A DNA stretch of 64,000 bases from Pseudomonadota bacterium (GCA_020161615.1 JAIUPD010000001.1:248001-312000), one strand, 5' to 3'; counted from the stretch's first letter, positions 1 to 11,302 are shown. The notes: generated by a model not told the origin, from the sequence alone. Made by a program: numbers and translations.

Positions 1-2
1 AA

Positions 3-1028
3 GACCTGAAGATCAACGGTTGGGCGATGGAAAGCCGTCTCTATGCCGAGGATCCCTACCGCAACTTCCTGCCCTCGATCGGCCGTCTGACCCGCTACCG
101 CCCGCCGGTCGAAGGGCCGACCACCCGCGGCGGCATCGTGCGCAACGATACCGGCGTCTACGAGGGCGGCGAGATCAGCATGTATTACGATCCGATGATC
201 GCCAAGCTCTGCACCTGGGGCAAGACAAGGGCCGAGGCGATCGAGGAGATGCGCCTCGCGCTCGACACGTTCGAGGTCGAGGGGATCGGGCACAACCTGC
301 CGTTCTGCGCGGCGGTGATGGACCATCCGCGCTTCACCTCGGGCAATATCACCACAGCCTTCATCGCCGAGGAATTTCCTGAGGGCTTCCACGGCGTCTC
401 GCTCCCCGCCTCGATGCTGAAACGCGTCTCGGCGGCGGCGGCGGCGATGAACCGGGTGGCCGAGATCCGGCGCACGCGGCTTTCGGGCCGCATGGACAAC
501 CACGAGCGCAAGGTCGGCGACGATTGGGTCGTCTCGATCCAGGGCGAGGATTTCCCGGTGGCGATCCGCGCCGACCGGGGCGGTGCGACCGTGGCCTTCG
601 CCGATGGCGCGGCGATGCGGGTCGAATCGGACTGGACCCCGGGGCAGTCGTTGGCCCGGGTGCTGGTCGATGGCGAGCCGCTGGTGATGAAGGTCGGCCG
701 CGTGACCGGCGGCTACCGCATCCGCGTGCGGGGCGCCGATCTGAAGGTGCATATCCGCACCCCGCGTCAGGCGGAACTGGCGCGGCTGATGCCCGAGAAG
801 ATGCCGCCCGATACCTCGCGGCTGCTGCTCTGCCCGATGCCGGGGCTGATGGTGAAACTCTCGGTCAACGAGGGCGACGAGGTATTCGAGGGCCAAGCGC
901 TCTGCACCGTCGAGGCGATGAAGATGGAGAACATCCTGCGCGCCGAGAAAAAGGGCGTGGTCAAGAAGATCAACGCCACCGTCGGCGGTTCGCTGATGGT
1001 CGACGATGTGATCATGGAGTTCGAATAA
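3..1028 (+). CDS. pccA: Propionyl-CoA carboxylase alpha (biotin-containing) subunit, 3' part
   Basis: This is the C-terminal 341 residues of the subunit that carboxylates biotin and carries it for conversion of propionyl-CoA to methylmalonyl-CoA. The frame is open at the left edge. The fragment begins in the last part of the biotin carboxylase domain (SRLYAEDP at about position 30), continues through the long linker domain typical of PccA, and ends in a biotinyl domain with the motif EAMKMEN. The biotinylated lysine is codon 921-923. The biotin domain sits about 35 residues from the C-terminus, as in the family. mcmA, the next-but-one enzyme of the pathway, follows on the same strand after a convergent gene. 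PccA rather than acetyl- or methylcrotonyl-CoA carboxylase is supported mainly by this linkage. Confidence 0.93.
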   Translation, partial: DLKINGWAMESRLYAEDPYRNFLPSIGRLTRYRPPVEGPTTRGGIVRNDTGVYEGGEISMYYDPMIAKLCTWGKTRAEAIEEMRLALDTFEVEGIGHNLPFCAAVMDHPRFTSGNITTAFIAEEFPEGFHGVSLPASMLKRVSAAAAAMNRVAEIRRTRLSGRMDNHERKVGDDWVVSIQGEDFPVAIRADRGGATVAFADGAAMRVESDWTPGQSLARVLVDGEPLVMKVGRVTGGYRIRVRGADLKVHIRTPRQAELARLMPEKMPPDTSRLLLCPMPGLMVKLSVNEGDEVFEGQALCTVEAMKMENILRAEKKGVVKKINATVGGSLMVDDVIMEFE

Positions 1029-1094
1029 CGTGCTGCCGCGCGCCCCTCATACTGCCGCGAAAACGCCTGTCCGGGCGGGGCAGGGGCGCGCGGG

Positions 1095-1550
1095 CTACCG
1101 TCCCGCGGGCAGCCGTTCCAGCAATTCCTGGCGCCTGAGCGGGAAGCGGTCGATCATGTCGCCAATCTCGCGCACGTCGCGGGGCAGGGGGCGGCGCTGC
1201 TTGATCTCGCCGTCCTTGTCGATGATCGCCAGCATGAAGCCGCGCGGCCTGAGCCTTTGCCGCAGCAGGCTGCCGGAATTGCGGTCACTATCGACCAGAA
1301 CGACGACATCACGCACCAGCAGGTCGCCCGGCCGCTCCATGATGTCGCGCATCTGCCGCTGGAAGGCGGGATCGTTCGGGCTGTCGGCCATGACGGCGAC
1401 GATGCGCAGCGTCCAGAGGAAATCGTCGGGATCGACATCGGCCGCGTCCAGGATCATCAGCTCGGCCACCGCCGCCTGGGGCTCGGCCGTCTGCGCGAGG
1501 GCGACGTGGGGCGTGAGCAGCACGAGCAACGCAACGAGGACGGACTTCAT
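1095..1550 (-). CDS. DUF4174-like secreted protein
   Basis: A 151-residue protein beginning MKSVLVALLVLL and followed by an AxA-type signal peptidase site (VALAQ), so it is probably exported to the periplasm. The mature part has alternating beta and alpha segments (WTLRIVAVMAD, VVVLVDSDR, FMLAIIDKDGEIK), which resembles the thioredoxin-fold-like DUF4174 family. I see no CxxC motif, so a redox role is not supported. The start was chosen at the signal peptide; an in-frame ATG at 1778 would lie inside mcmA. It is convergent with pccA and divergent from mcmA. Its role is unknown. Confidence 0.75.
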   Translation of the reverse strand: MKSVLVALLVLLTPHVALAQTAEPQAAVAELMILDAADVDPDDFLWTLRIVAVMADSPNDPAFQRQMRDIMERPGDLLVRDVVVLVDSDRNSGSLLRQRLRPRGFMLAIIDKDGEIKQRRPLPRDVREIGDMIDRFPLRRQELLERLPAGR

Positions 1551-1668
1551 CGGCGGTAGGACTCCCTTTCGTCCCCATATAAGCGATCCGCCGACGATTG
1601 CACCCGTGATCACACAGATTTCGCCCCGGCCCCGGCTGGCCGCGGCCTGACGCTTTGGAGGAACCCCG

Positions 1669-3804
<2,136 letters not shown>

Positions 3805-3849
3805 GGAACTCCGGCTGGCGGACCCCGGGGGAGGGGTCCCGGCCGAAGG

Positions 3850-3884
3850 GGGCGGCGGCGGGGAGGCCGCCGCCCTTTTCGTTT
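3850..3884 (+). terminator. Rho-independent terminator after mcmA
   Basis: A 10-bp perfect GC stem (3850-3859 with 3866-3875) closes a 6-base loop and is followed by TTTTCGTTT. It starts 45 bases after the mcmA stop codon. A second 7-bp hairpin (3820-3826 with 3833-3839) precedes it. Confidence 0.85.
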
Positions 3885-3923
3885 GCGCCGATCGGGTGCA
3901 GGATGGTGCGACGGAGGGCCGCC

Positions 3924-4550
3924 ATGACCGAACTGATCCTCACCACCTATGATTGGGTGCCCGCCATGCCGCGCGGCTTCGTCCGCGACCTGCGGATCCG
4001 CTGGGCGTTGGAGGAGGCGGGGCTCGCCTACCGCGTCGCTTCGGTCCCGTTCCGCGACCGGGGCGCCGCGCATCTGGCGCATCAACCTTTCTGGCAAGTG
4101 CCCTGGCTGACGGATGGCGATCTGTCGGTCTTCGAATCGGGCGCGATCCTGCTTCATCTTGGCGCGAAAAGCCCCGCCCTGATGCCCGGGGATGCCGAGG
4201 GGCGCTCGCTGGTCACGCAATGGGTCTTCGCCGCGCTCAATTCCGTCGAGATGGCGAGCCTGCCCTGGGCGCTGCTGCGCTTCGGCGACAGGCCGGTGCC
4301 CGAGGCGATGACCCGCTTCCTGTCCCTGCGGCTGGACCGGATGGAGGCCGTTCTGGCCGGGGTCGAGTGGTTGCCCGGGGGATTTTCGGTCGCCGACATC
4401 CTGATGGCCGATGTGCTGCGCCTCGTTGACCGGTTCGACGGGCTCGCCGGGCATCCCGCCTGCAAGGCCTATGTCGCCCGCGCCACCGCCAGGCCCGCCT
4501 TCCAGACGGCGCTGGCAGATCAGATGGCCCATTTCGCCGCCGCCGATTGA
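3924..4550 (+). CDS. Glutathione S-transferase family protein
   Basis: About 208 residues with the two-part layout of a GST: an N-terminal thioredoxin-like half (LILTTYDWVP, then VPWLTDGDLSVFESGAI, which supplies the cis-proline and the glutathione-binding Glu-Ser pair) and an all-helical C-terminal half containing the N-capping segment FSVADILMADVL. The ATG at 3924 was preferred over the in-frame ATG at 3903 because a GGAGGG ribosome site lies at the right distance from it. The substrate cannot be told from sequence. It stands alone between mcmA and a VOC/GNAT pair. Confidence 0.85.
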   Translation: MTELILTTYDWVPAMPRGFVRDLRIRWALEEAGLAYRVASVPFRDRGAAHLAHQPFWQVPWLTDGDLSVFESGAILLHLGAKSPALMPGDAEGRSLVTQWVFAALNSVEMASLPWALLRFGDRPVPEAMTRFLSLRLDRMEAVLAGVEWLPGGFSVADILMADVLRLVDRFDGLAGHPACKAYVARATARPAFQTALADQMAHFAAAD

Positions 4551-4606
4551 TCCCCCTTCCGCTTGACGAAAGACCGGGGCAGGATGCCGGGAAAACGGAG
4601 GCGGCG

Positions 4607-4693
4607 ATGGGCGACCGAGGGCAAGTGATCGAGGGACCGCTGGCGCTTGCTCCGCTCTGGGCGCTTCCGTCCCGCATCGGAGCGCCGTCATGA
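4607..4693 (+). CDS. Possible 28-codon leader ORF before the VOC gene
   Basis: An ATG 6 bases after a GGAGG sequence opens a 28-codon frame that runs through the 5' region of the next gene and stops with TGA at 4691-4693, overlapping the ATG at 4690 as ATGA. The peptide (MGDRGQVIEGPLALAPLW...) matches nothing I recognise. It could couple translation to the VOC gene or be chance; the VOC start has no clear ribosome site of its own. Confidence 0.25.
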   Translation: MGDRGQVIEGPLALAPLWALPSRIGAPS

Positions 4694-5307
4694 TCGCCCT
4701 CGACCATATCGCCCTTGCCGCCCGCAGCCTGGAGGAAGGCACCGCCGCGCTGGAACAGGCGCTGGGCCTGCCGTTGGAGCCCGGCGGGCGCCATGCGCAG
4801 ATGGGGACGCACAACCGGCTTTTGTCGATGGGTCCGGGGGAATACCTCGAACTCATCGCCATCGACCCCGAGGGGCGGGTGCCCGACCGCCCCCGCTGGT
4901 TCGACCTCGACGCCTTTGCCGGCGAGACGCGGCCGCAATGCTGGATCCTGCGCACCGACGACATCGCGACCGCGCTGGCCCGGGCGCCCGCCGGGACCGG
5001 CACGCCCACGCTTTTTCGCCGCGACGCGCTGAGCTGGACCTTCGCGCTGCCCGACAGTGGCCAGCAGCCCTTTGACGGCACCGCCCCCGCCCTCATCGAA
5101 TGGGGCGAGGGCGTGCCGCATCCGTCCACCCGCCTGCCCGACCGGGGCCTGCGGCTGACCGGCATCACCCTGCGCCATCCCCGGCCCGCGGCGCTGCAAA
5201 AGGCACTGGCCGGGCTGATCGAGGATCCGCGGCTCAGCGTCGAGACGGGCGCGCCGGGCATCGCCTTTGCCTTCGACACCCCGGACGGGCCGCGGGTGCT
5301 GGCATGA
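4690..5307 (+). CDS. VOC-superfamily (glyoxalase-like domain) protein
   Basis: A 205-residue protein opening with IALDHIALAARSLEEGTAAL, the usual first beta-alpha unit of the vicinal-oxygen-chelate fold with a metal-ligand type histidine at residue 6. The GLPLEPGGRHAQMGTHNRL and YLELIAID segments match the glyoxalase-like family (PF13468 type), in which one half carries the recognisable motif and the second half is diverged. The substrate is unknown. The stop codon overlaps the start of the GNAT gene (ATGA), so the two are probably co-translated. Confidence 0.82.
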   Translation: MIALDHIALAARSLEEGTAALEQALGLPLEPGGRHAQMGTHNRLLSMGPGEYLELIAIDPEGRVPDRPRWFDLDAFAGETRPQCWILRTDDIATALARAPAGTGTPTLFRRDALSWTFALPDSGQQPFDGTAPALIEWGEGVPHPSTRLPDRGLRLTGITLRHPRPAALQKALAGLIEDPRLSVETGAPGIAFAFDTPDGPRVLA

Positions 5308-5777
5308 TCCGGCCCGCGCGCGCAGGCGATGCGCCAGTCATCGCCGCCTTCTGGAACCCGATCATTCGCGACACCACGGTCACCTTCTCGCCCCTCGAAA
5401 AGACCGTGGCCGACATCGAGGCGATGATCGCCACCCGCCAGGCCTTTCTGGTCATCGACCGCGGACAGGGGGCCGAGGGCTTCGCGACCTACACCCAGTT
5501 CCGCAGCGGCCCGGGCTATGTCTTTGCGCAGGAACACACGGTGATTCTGGCGCCCGGGGGCCGGGGGCAGGGGGCCGGGCGGGCGCTGATGACGGCGCTG
5601 GAGGATCGCGCGCGCCAGCACGGCCACCACGCCATGATCGGCGGCGTCTCGGGGTCGAACCCGCAGGGAATCGCCTTTCATGCCAGAATCGGCTATGCCG
5701 AGGTCGCACGGATGCCGCAAGTCGGCTGGAAACTGGGCACTTGGCACGATCTTGTGTTCATGCAGAAATTGTTGTGA
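5304..5777 (+). CDS. GNAT family N-acetyltransferase (phosphinothricin acetyltransferase-like)
   Basis: 157 residues, beginning IRPARAGDAPVIAAFWNPII. This is the pattern of the Pat/Bar-type GNAT proteins that acetylate small amines such as phosphinothricin or methionine sulfoximine. The acetyl-CoA pyrophosphate loop is GGRGQGAGRALM at about residue 84, and the late motif SNPQGIAFHARIGY is typical of this subgroup. The start overlaps the VOC stop by 4 bases. The true substrate is not determined by these motifs. Confidence 0.88.
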   Translation: MIRPARAGDAPVIAAFWNPIIRDTTVTFSPLEKTVADIEAMIATRQAFLVIDRGQGAEGFATYTQFRSGPGYVFAQEHTVILAPGGRGQGAGRALMTALEDRARQHGHHAMIGGVSGSNPQGIAFHARIGYAEVARMPQVGWKLGTWHDLVFMQKLL

Positions 5778-5820
5778 ACGTCGCATGTTCAAGCGCCCGG
5801 GGCGGCGCTAGAATGCGCGC

Positions 5821-6504
5821 ATGTCCCTCTGGTCCCGGATCTCTGACGCCGTTGAAGCGCTCCGTGCGGGCGAACCGCTCAGCGCGGTTTTCGACCGGCT
5901 GCGCGTGCGTCCCGAGCGCACCGTGGCCTTCACCATCGGCGTGATCGCGCTGGGCGCGAAGCTCGCCAAGGCCGATGGCACCGTCACCCGCGACGAGGTG
6001 GCGATGTTCCGCGAGGTCTTCACCATCCCCAAGGAGGACGAGGCGAGCGCGGCGCGGGTCTTCAACCTCGCCCGGCAGGACGTGGCCGGCTATGATTCCT
6101 ATGCCCGCAAGATCGCCGGGCTGTTTCCGCCCAACGATCCGGTGCTCCGCGACCTGATCGAGGGGCTTTTCTACGTCGCCGTGGCGGATGGCGATTTCCA
6201 CCCGGCCGAGGATGCCTTCCTGCGCGAGGTTTCGGGCATCTTCGGGCTGGGCGAGGCCTGCTACCGCGCAATCTATGCCCGCAATGTTCCCGGCGCGGCG
6301 CCCGATCCCTATGAATTGCTGGAGCTTCCGCACGATGCCTCGCTCGATCAGGCGCGGGCGGCGTTCCGGCGGATGGTGCGCGAATCCCATCCCGATGCGC
6401 TGCGTGCCCGCGGTGTCCCGGACGAGGCGGTGCGGCTGGCCGAGGATCGTCTCAAGGCGCTCAATTCCGCGTGGGAAGAGGTCCAGCAGCGCCACGCGGC
6501 TTAA
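5821..6504 (+). CDS. TerB / J-domain (DjlA-like) protein
   Basis: 227 residues with two recognisable parts. Residues about 30-150 form a helical TerB-like domain (acidic motif AKADGTVTRDEVAMF and its repeat AVADGDFHPAEDAF). Residues about 160-227 form a J domain (YELLELPHDASLDQARAAF, with HPD in the helix II-III loop), so it should stimulate a DnaK-type chaperone. This is the layout of DjlA without an obvious N-terminal membrane anchor. Specific partners are unknown. Confidence 0.88.
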   Translation: MSLWSRISDAVEALRAGEPLSAVFDRLRVRPERTVAFTIGVIALGAKLAKADGTVTRDEVAMFREVFTIPKEDEASAARVFNLARQDVAGYDSYARKIAGLFPPNDPVLRDLIEGLFYVAVADGDFHPAEDAFLREVSGIFGLGEACYRAIYARNVPGAAPDPYELLELPHDASLDQARAAFRRMVRESHPDALRARGVPDEAVRLAEDRLKALNSAWEEVQQRHAA

Positions 6505-6559
6505 GGCTGCGCTGCCGCTGTGCTAGGGTCGCCCCGGTTCCCCCCGGACAGGAGCGCGC

Positions 6560-7009
6560 GTGTCCCTGATCTTTGTCGGCCTTGGCGCCCTTCTGCTGCT
6601 GGCGCTGCTCAAGCGGTCGTTCCGGCTGATGATGGGGCTGGGCGGCGGAATGATCGCGGCCGCGCTGGGGCTGCAGGGCGGCGGGGATTCCGCCACCGCG
6701 CCGCGCCGCTCGCCCCCTGCCGAGGCCCGTCCCTGGGAGACGGCACCCGGAACCGAACGGCTCTGGGTCACGACCGACCGGCTGCACCGCCGGACCTGTC
6801 CCTCGACTGAGTGCGGCAGCGTCGGGCGGCTGGCGCTGGGCGAGGGGGTCACGGTGCGCGAGATCCAGAACGGCTGGGCGCGGATCAGCGATTCCTACGA
6901 CGCCGCCTGCCGGGGCGGCGACAGCGGCATGGTCGAGACGGGGAATGCCGCCTGCACGCCGGACAACGGGATCGAGGGTGGGCGGCTCGCTGAATGGGTC
7001 TCGGCCTAG
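6560..7009 (+). CDS. SH3-like domain protein with N-terminal membrane segment
   Basis: 149 residues starting at GTG 6560, which has GGAG five bases upstream. An N-terminal hydrophobic stretch (residues 2-17 and again 25-37) acts as a membrane anchor or uncleaved signal. A proline- and arginine-rich linker follows, then a small SH3b-like region (VTTDRLHRRTCPSTECG ... LALGEGVTVREIQNGWARI), which usually binds peptidoglycan peptides or partner proteins. Four cysteines (two in that region, two near the C-terminus) suggest disulfides in the periplasm. Function unknown. Confidence 0.7.
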   Translation: MSLIFVGLGALLLLALLKRSFRLMMGLGGGMIAAALGLQGGGDSATAPRRSPPAEARPWETAPGTERLWVTTDRLHRRTCPSTECGSVGRLALGEGVTVREIQNGWARISDSYDAACRGGDSGMVETGNAACTPDNGIEGGRLAEWVSA

Positions 7010-7137
7010 TTCCTGTCCTCGACCCCGCCCGCCGACGCGCCCCGCCGCTGAACCGCGCCCCTCGTCAAAACTGCCGCCCGCGCTATCTTGGCGGTATCCC
7101 GTTCCAACCGCCCGTCACCGTTCCAGGAGCCCCGGCC

Positions 7138-7437
7138 ATGCGTCTTGTCCCCGTTCTCGCCCTGACCCTGACTCTCGCCGCGCCGGTCCAGGCGCAAGAG
7201 GAGGCGCCCGGCAGCTCGCTGCAGGGCATGCTGGACGACATGATGGGTGTGGTGAATCCCTGGCTGGCCGATCTGGTCGACATGCTGGGCGATCTGGCCG
7301 GCTGGCATGCGCCGGAATTCCTGCCCAATGGCGACATCCTGATCCGCCGTCGGCTGCCGGACGAGCCCGGCGGGCAAGAGCCCGAGGTTCAGGACGATGA
7401 GGCGCCCTTGGCCCCGGGCGAAAGCCTGGAATTGTGA
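7138..7437 (+). CDS. Small secreted acidic protein, unknown function
   Basis: 99 residues with a clear signal peptide (MRLVPVLALTLTLAAPVQAQ, cleavage after AQA). The mature part has an amphipathic helical section (LQGMLDDMMGVVNPWLADLV) and an acidic, proline-rich tail. The ATG at 7138 fits the signal peptide better than the upstream in-frame ATG at 6994. The last 49 bases overlap, on the opposite strand, the 3' end of ppx. I do not recognise a characterised family. Confidence 0.6.
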   Translation: MRLVPVLALTLTLAAPVQAQEEAPGSSLQGMLDDMMGVVNPWLADLVDMLGDLAGWHAPEFLPNGDILIRRRLPDEPGGQEPEVQDDEAPLAPGESLEL

Positions 7438-9005
7438 GGCCGCGCGACCCGCTGGATCGTGGTGACGCCCAGCGTCTTGGCCAGCGCCGCGAAGCGTGAG
7501 GCCGCGACTTCGCCAAACAGGTCCTTGCGCTCGGGTTGCAGGATCAGCTCCAGCACCTTTTTCTTGGGAAAATAGCGCAGCTCGCCCGCCTCATCCGGTC
7601 CCGCCAGCGAGAACATGGCGCCAAAGCGCATGGCCCGGCCGATCATGATGGCGTGGCGGATTTCCTCTTCGTCCAGCAGTTTCAGAAGCGGCGTAAGGCG
7701 GCTGTCGGCGCCGGGCGATTTGTAGCGGTTCATCAGCGCCAGACCCAGATAGACCCGCCCCTTGTGGTCGAGCCCGCCCAGATTGGCCCGCGTCGCCGTG
7801 TCGAAACAGCTTTCCGAGCGGTAATCGGGATGCGCCCGCCAATTCACGTCATGCAGCAGGCAGGCGGCCTTGACCAGCCGCAGCCGTTCGTCAGGGACGT
7901 TCTTGTAAAGCGGCATCAGGAATTCGAACATCCGCCGCCCGAAACCGGGGATGCGGGCCGAGGAGTTTTCCAGATGGCGGCAGGCCTCGATCAGCGGATC
8001 GCGGGCGCGCAATTCCTCGGGCATCTGTTCGTAGAGGATCCCCTCGCGGATCCCGTAGCTGGAGATATAGATCTCGCGCGGGCGGAACACGGTCAGCATC
8101 TGGCGCAGGACGACCGTGGCCAGCGGCACCAGCACGATCCGCTCGGGCGAAATCCCGGTCTTGTCGCGCAGCTTCTTCAGGTCCTGGGTTTCCAGCCAGT
8201 CGATGGTCTTGCGGATCGACTTCGGCGTCATCTCGTATTCGTGCAGCACCGTCAGCGGATAGCCGCGCCGCTCCATGTCGAGCCGCGCCAGCGCCCGCCA
8301 GGATCCACCCACCAGATAAAGCGCCTTGTGATCGGCCCCCACCTCGTCGCGGAGCTTTTTCAGCGTCTCGGTGATATGGAGGCGCAGGCCCTTCTTGCCG
8401 CCCGGCACTTGTTGCAGGCGGAAGGGCCCCAGGGGCGAGCTGACCCGCCGCCCGACCGTGGCATCGCCGATCTCGGCCAGTTCCATGGACGAGCCGCCGA
8501 TGTCGCAGACCAGCCCCCGTGCGCCCGGCCAGCCCAGCAGCACGCCTTGGGCGGAAAGCCGCGCCTCCTCGGTCCCGGGGATGATCAGCATCTCGATGCC
8601 GGTGGCCGCTTCGACTTCGGTCTTGAACTCGATCCCGTCCTCGGCCTCGCGCACGGCGGCGGTGGCGACCATGGTCAGGCTGGTGAGCTTCATATCGGCC
8701 GAGAGCAGCGCGAAGCGCTTGATCGCGGCCAGCGCCCGGGCGCGGCCCTCGGGGTGCAGGCGGTTGGTCTGCGCCAGATCGCGGCCCAGCCCGCAGAGCA
8801 CCTTTTCGTTGAAGAAATAGGCCGGTGAGCGGGCCGCGCCGTCGAAGACCACCATCCGCACCGAGTTGGAGCCGACGTCGATCACGCCCACCCGGTCCAG
8901 CGCCCGCACCGATTCGTCATCGAAGAGCGATTGTCCGCCGAAATAGCCACGCACCGGCGGAGGCGATACGGGCGGGGTGGTCATGGTCTCGCTGTCTGCA
9001 TCCAT
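7389..9005 (-). CDS. ppx: Exopolyphosphatase, Ppx/GppA family
   Basis: 538 residues. It hydrolyses terminal phosphates from polyphosphate (or pppGpp in GppA-type members). The N-terminal ASKHA-fold motifs are visible: VGVIDVGSNSVRMVVFDG near residue 40 and the second phosphate loop CDIGGSSMELAEIG near residue 165. The C-terminal half carries an HD-like helical domain (AACLLHDVNWRAHPDY), as in full-length bacterial Ppx. It lies 70 bases downstream of ppk on the same strand, so the kinase and the phosphatase for the same polymer are probably co-expressed. ATG 9005 was used; ATG 8984 is a possible alternative. Confidence 0.95.
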   Translation of the reverse strand: MDADSETMTTPPVSPPPVRGYFGGQSLFDDESVRALDRVGVIDVGSNSVRMVVFDGAARSPAYFFNEKVLCGLGRDLAQTNRLHPEGRARALAAIKRFALLSADMKLTSLTMVATAAVREAEDGIEFKTEVEAATGIEMLIIPGTEEARLSAQGVLLGWPGARGLVCDIGGSSMELAEIGDATVGRRVSSPLGPFRLQQVPGGKKGLRLHITETLKKLRDEVGADHKALYLVGGSWRALARLDMERRGYPLTVLHEYEMTPKSIRKTIDWLETQDLKKLRDKTGISPERIVLVPLATVVLRQMLTVFRPREIYISSYGIREGILYEQMPEELRARDPLIEACRHLENSSARIPGFGRRMFEFLMPLYKNVPDERLRLVKAACLLHDVNWRAHPDYRSESCFDTATRANLGGLDHKGRVYLGLALMNRYKSPGADSRLTPLLKLLDEEEIRHAIMIGRAMRFGAMFSLAGPDEAGELRYFPKKKVLELILQPERKDLFGEVAASRFAALAKTLGVTTIQRVARPHNSRLSPGAKGASSS

Positions 9006-9075
9006 GGCCTGTCTCTTTCGTCAAAGGCAGCTGGGTCATCTAGTCAGTGCCGCGGCGCGGCGTCAACCGCGGCGG

Positions 9076-11259
9076 TCAGTCCGGGGTATGCGCAAGCTCG
9101 GGCACATCCCGCGCCCCGGCTGATCCACGGCCCGACAGCGAGGGGTTCTCCATGAAGAACCGGTGGCACGAGAACATGGGCCTGTCGGGATCGGCGCCCT
9201 GCGGATCGCGCAGATAGCGACCGTTGCCGTCCAGCACCCAGCTCTGTGCCTCGTCATAGAGATTGGCGGCCATGATCTGGCTGACGATCTGCGCCTTGAC
9301 GGTCTTGTTCTTGATCTCGACCAAGGTCTCCACCCGCCTGAGCAGGTTGCGCCCCATCCAGTCGGCCGAGGACATGAAGACCCGCGCCTGATCGGAGGGC
9401 AGGCCGAAGCCCGAGCCGAAACAGACGATGCGCGAATGTTCCAGGAACCGGCCGACGATGGACTTGACGCGGATGTTCTCCGAGAAACCCTTGATCCCGG
9501 GTCTGAGCCCGCAGATCCCGCGCACCACGAGGCTGATCTGCACCCCGGCCTGACCGGCGGCATAAAGGGCGTCGATCACGTCCTCGTCGACCACGGAATT
9601 CATCTTGGCCCAGATCTGCGCCGGCCGCCCGGCGCGGGCGTGATCGGCTTCGCGCGCGATCAGTTCCAGCAGTCGGGGTTTCAGCGTCAGCGGCGAGATG
9701 GCGAGGTTTTCCAGCGTCTCGGGCTCGGCATAGCCCGAGAGGAAGTTGAACACCCGCGCCGCGTCGCGCCCGATGGGGGCGTTGCAGGTGAAGAGGCTGA
9801 GGTCGGTATAGATCCGCGCGGTGATCGGGTGGTAATTGCCGGTGCCCCAATGGGTATAGGTGACCAGCTTGTCCCCCTCGCGCCGCACCACGGCCGAGAT
9901 CTTGGCATGGGTCTTGTACTGGATGAAGCCATAGACGACATGCGCGCCCGCCCGTTCCAGACGGCGCGACTGGCGGATGTTGGCGGCCTCGTCGAAGCGG
10001 GCTTTCAGTTCCACAAAGGCGGTGACGGATTTGCCCGCCTCGGCCGCTTCGCAGAGCGCGTCGACAATCGGGCTGTCGCGGCTGGTGCGGTAGAGCGTCT
10101 GCTTGATGGCCAGGACATTGGGGTCGGACGCCGCCTGCGTCAGGAAGCGGACCACCATGTCGAAGGTCTCGTAGGGGTGGTGCAGCAGCATGTCCTTCTG
10201 GCGGATCGCCGCGAACATGTCGCCGTCGTGGTCTTGCACCCGCTCAGGCACGCGCGGCGTGAAGGGCGGCCATTGCAGGTCGCGTCGCCCGTCCACCACC
10301 AATTCCTTGAGGTCGGCCATGCCCAGCACGCCGTCCAACTCGATCACCTCGTCGGCGTTAACCTCCAGCTCCTGCATGACCAGCGCCTTGAGCGTGGGCT
10401 CGGCGCCCGCGGTCAGCGTCAGGCGCACCACCTCGCCGCGGCGACGGCGCTTCAGCGCCACCTCGAACTCGCGGACCAGATCCTCGGCCTCTTCCTCGAC
10501 CTCCATGTCCGAATCGCGCAGCACCCGGAAGGCGCAGGAATTGAGCGCGACATAGCCCGGGAAAAGCGCCTGCAACTGGTCGAGCAGCAGTTCCTCCAGC
10601 GGCAGGAAGCGATAGGCCAGCCCCTCGGCCGGCAGGCGGATGAACCGGTCGATCTGCTGCGGCACGGGCAGCAGAGCGCTGCGCCGCAGCCCGTCCGCGC
10701 GGCGTTCGATGGTCAATGCCAGACAGAAGCCCGCGTTCGGGATGAAGGGGAAGGGATGCGCCGGGTCGATGGCCAGCGGCGAGAGCATCGGGAAGACGTT
10801 CGACAGGAAATATTCGCCCAGGAAGGCGCGGTCGGCCTCGGTCAGGGCCTGGCGATCCAGGATCACCATCTTCTCGTTTTCCAACTCGCTGCGCAGGGCG
10901 CGGAACGTCTCCTGCTGGGTCAGCATGAGGCGGCGGGCATCTTCGTTGATCAGCGTCAGTTGTTCATAGGCGGTCAGCCCGTCCAGCGAGGGCGTCATAT
11001 TCCCCGACCGATGGAGTTCGCGCAGGCCCGCCACACGGACGGTGTAGAATTCGTCCAGGTTGGTGGCCGAGATCGACAGGAACCGCACCCGCTCCAGCAG
11101 CGGCACGCGGGGGTTCGAGGCCTCGTCCAGAACCCGCCAGTTGAAGGCGATCCACGACAGCTCGCGGTTGAAGAAACGCCCCGGCGCCGCCGGATCGAAA
11201 CCTTCGGGCGGATCGATGGGCGCGGGGAACGGGCCATGGAGGAAATCGGCGGTGCTCAT
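9076..11259 (-). CDS. ppk: Polyphosphate kinase 1
   Basis: A 727-residue enzyme that polymerises ATP gamma-phosphate into polyphosphate. The N domain starts with RFFNRELSWIAFNWRVLDEA. The autophosphorylated histidine is in THWGTGNYHP (His-470) and the second active-site histidine in RFLEHSRIV (His-608), in the PLD-like C1/C2 domains; the arginine-rich segment RGICGLRPGIKGFSEN lies between them. The length is typical of Ppk1. It is between hdaA (43 bases upstream) and ppx (70 bases downstream) in one minus-strand run. Confidence 0.97.
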   Translation of the reverse strand: MSTADFLHGPFPAPIDPPEGFDPAAPGRFFNRELSWIAFNWRVLDEASNPRVPLLERVRFLSISATNLDEFYTVRVAGLRELHRSGNMTPSLDGLTAYEQLTLINEDARRLMLTQQETFRALRSELENEKMVILDRQALTEADRAFLGEYFLSNVFPMLSPLAIDPAHPFPFIPNAGFCLALTIERRADGLRRSALLPVPQQIDRFIRLPAEGLAYRFLPLEELLLDQLQALFPGYVALNSCAFRVLRDSDMEVEEEAEDLVREFEVALKRRRRGEVVRLTLTAGAEPTLKALVMQELEVNADEVIELDGVLGMADLKELVVDGRRDLQWPPFTPRVPERVQDHDGDMFAAIRQKDMLLHHPYETFDMVVRFLTQAASDPNVLAIKQTLYRTSRDSPIVDALCEAAEAGKSVTAFVELKARFDEAANIRQSRRLERAGAHVVYGFIQYKTHAKISAVVRREGDKLVTYTHWGTGNYHPITARIYTDLSLFTCNAPIGRDAARVFNFLSGYAEPETLENLAISPLTLKPRLLELIAREADHARAGRPAQIWAKMNSVVDEDVIDALYAAGQAGVQISLVVRGICGLRPGIKGFSENIRVKSIVGRFLEHSRIVCFGSGFGLPSDQARVFMSSADWMGRNLLRRVETLVEIKNKTVKAQIVSQIMAANLYDEAQSWVLDGNGRYLRDPQGADPDRPMFSCHRFFMENPSLSGRGSAGARDVPELAHTPD

Positions 11260-11302
11260 GAGCGTTCGTTAGCCCGCAATTGCGACACTTGGGTGACGGT
11301 GG

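Noticed and set aside
1038-1092. 11-bp inverted repeat between pccA and the DUF4174 gene as a terminator
   Set aside because: The loop is 33 bases and no T run follows on either strand, so it is not a convincing terminator.
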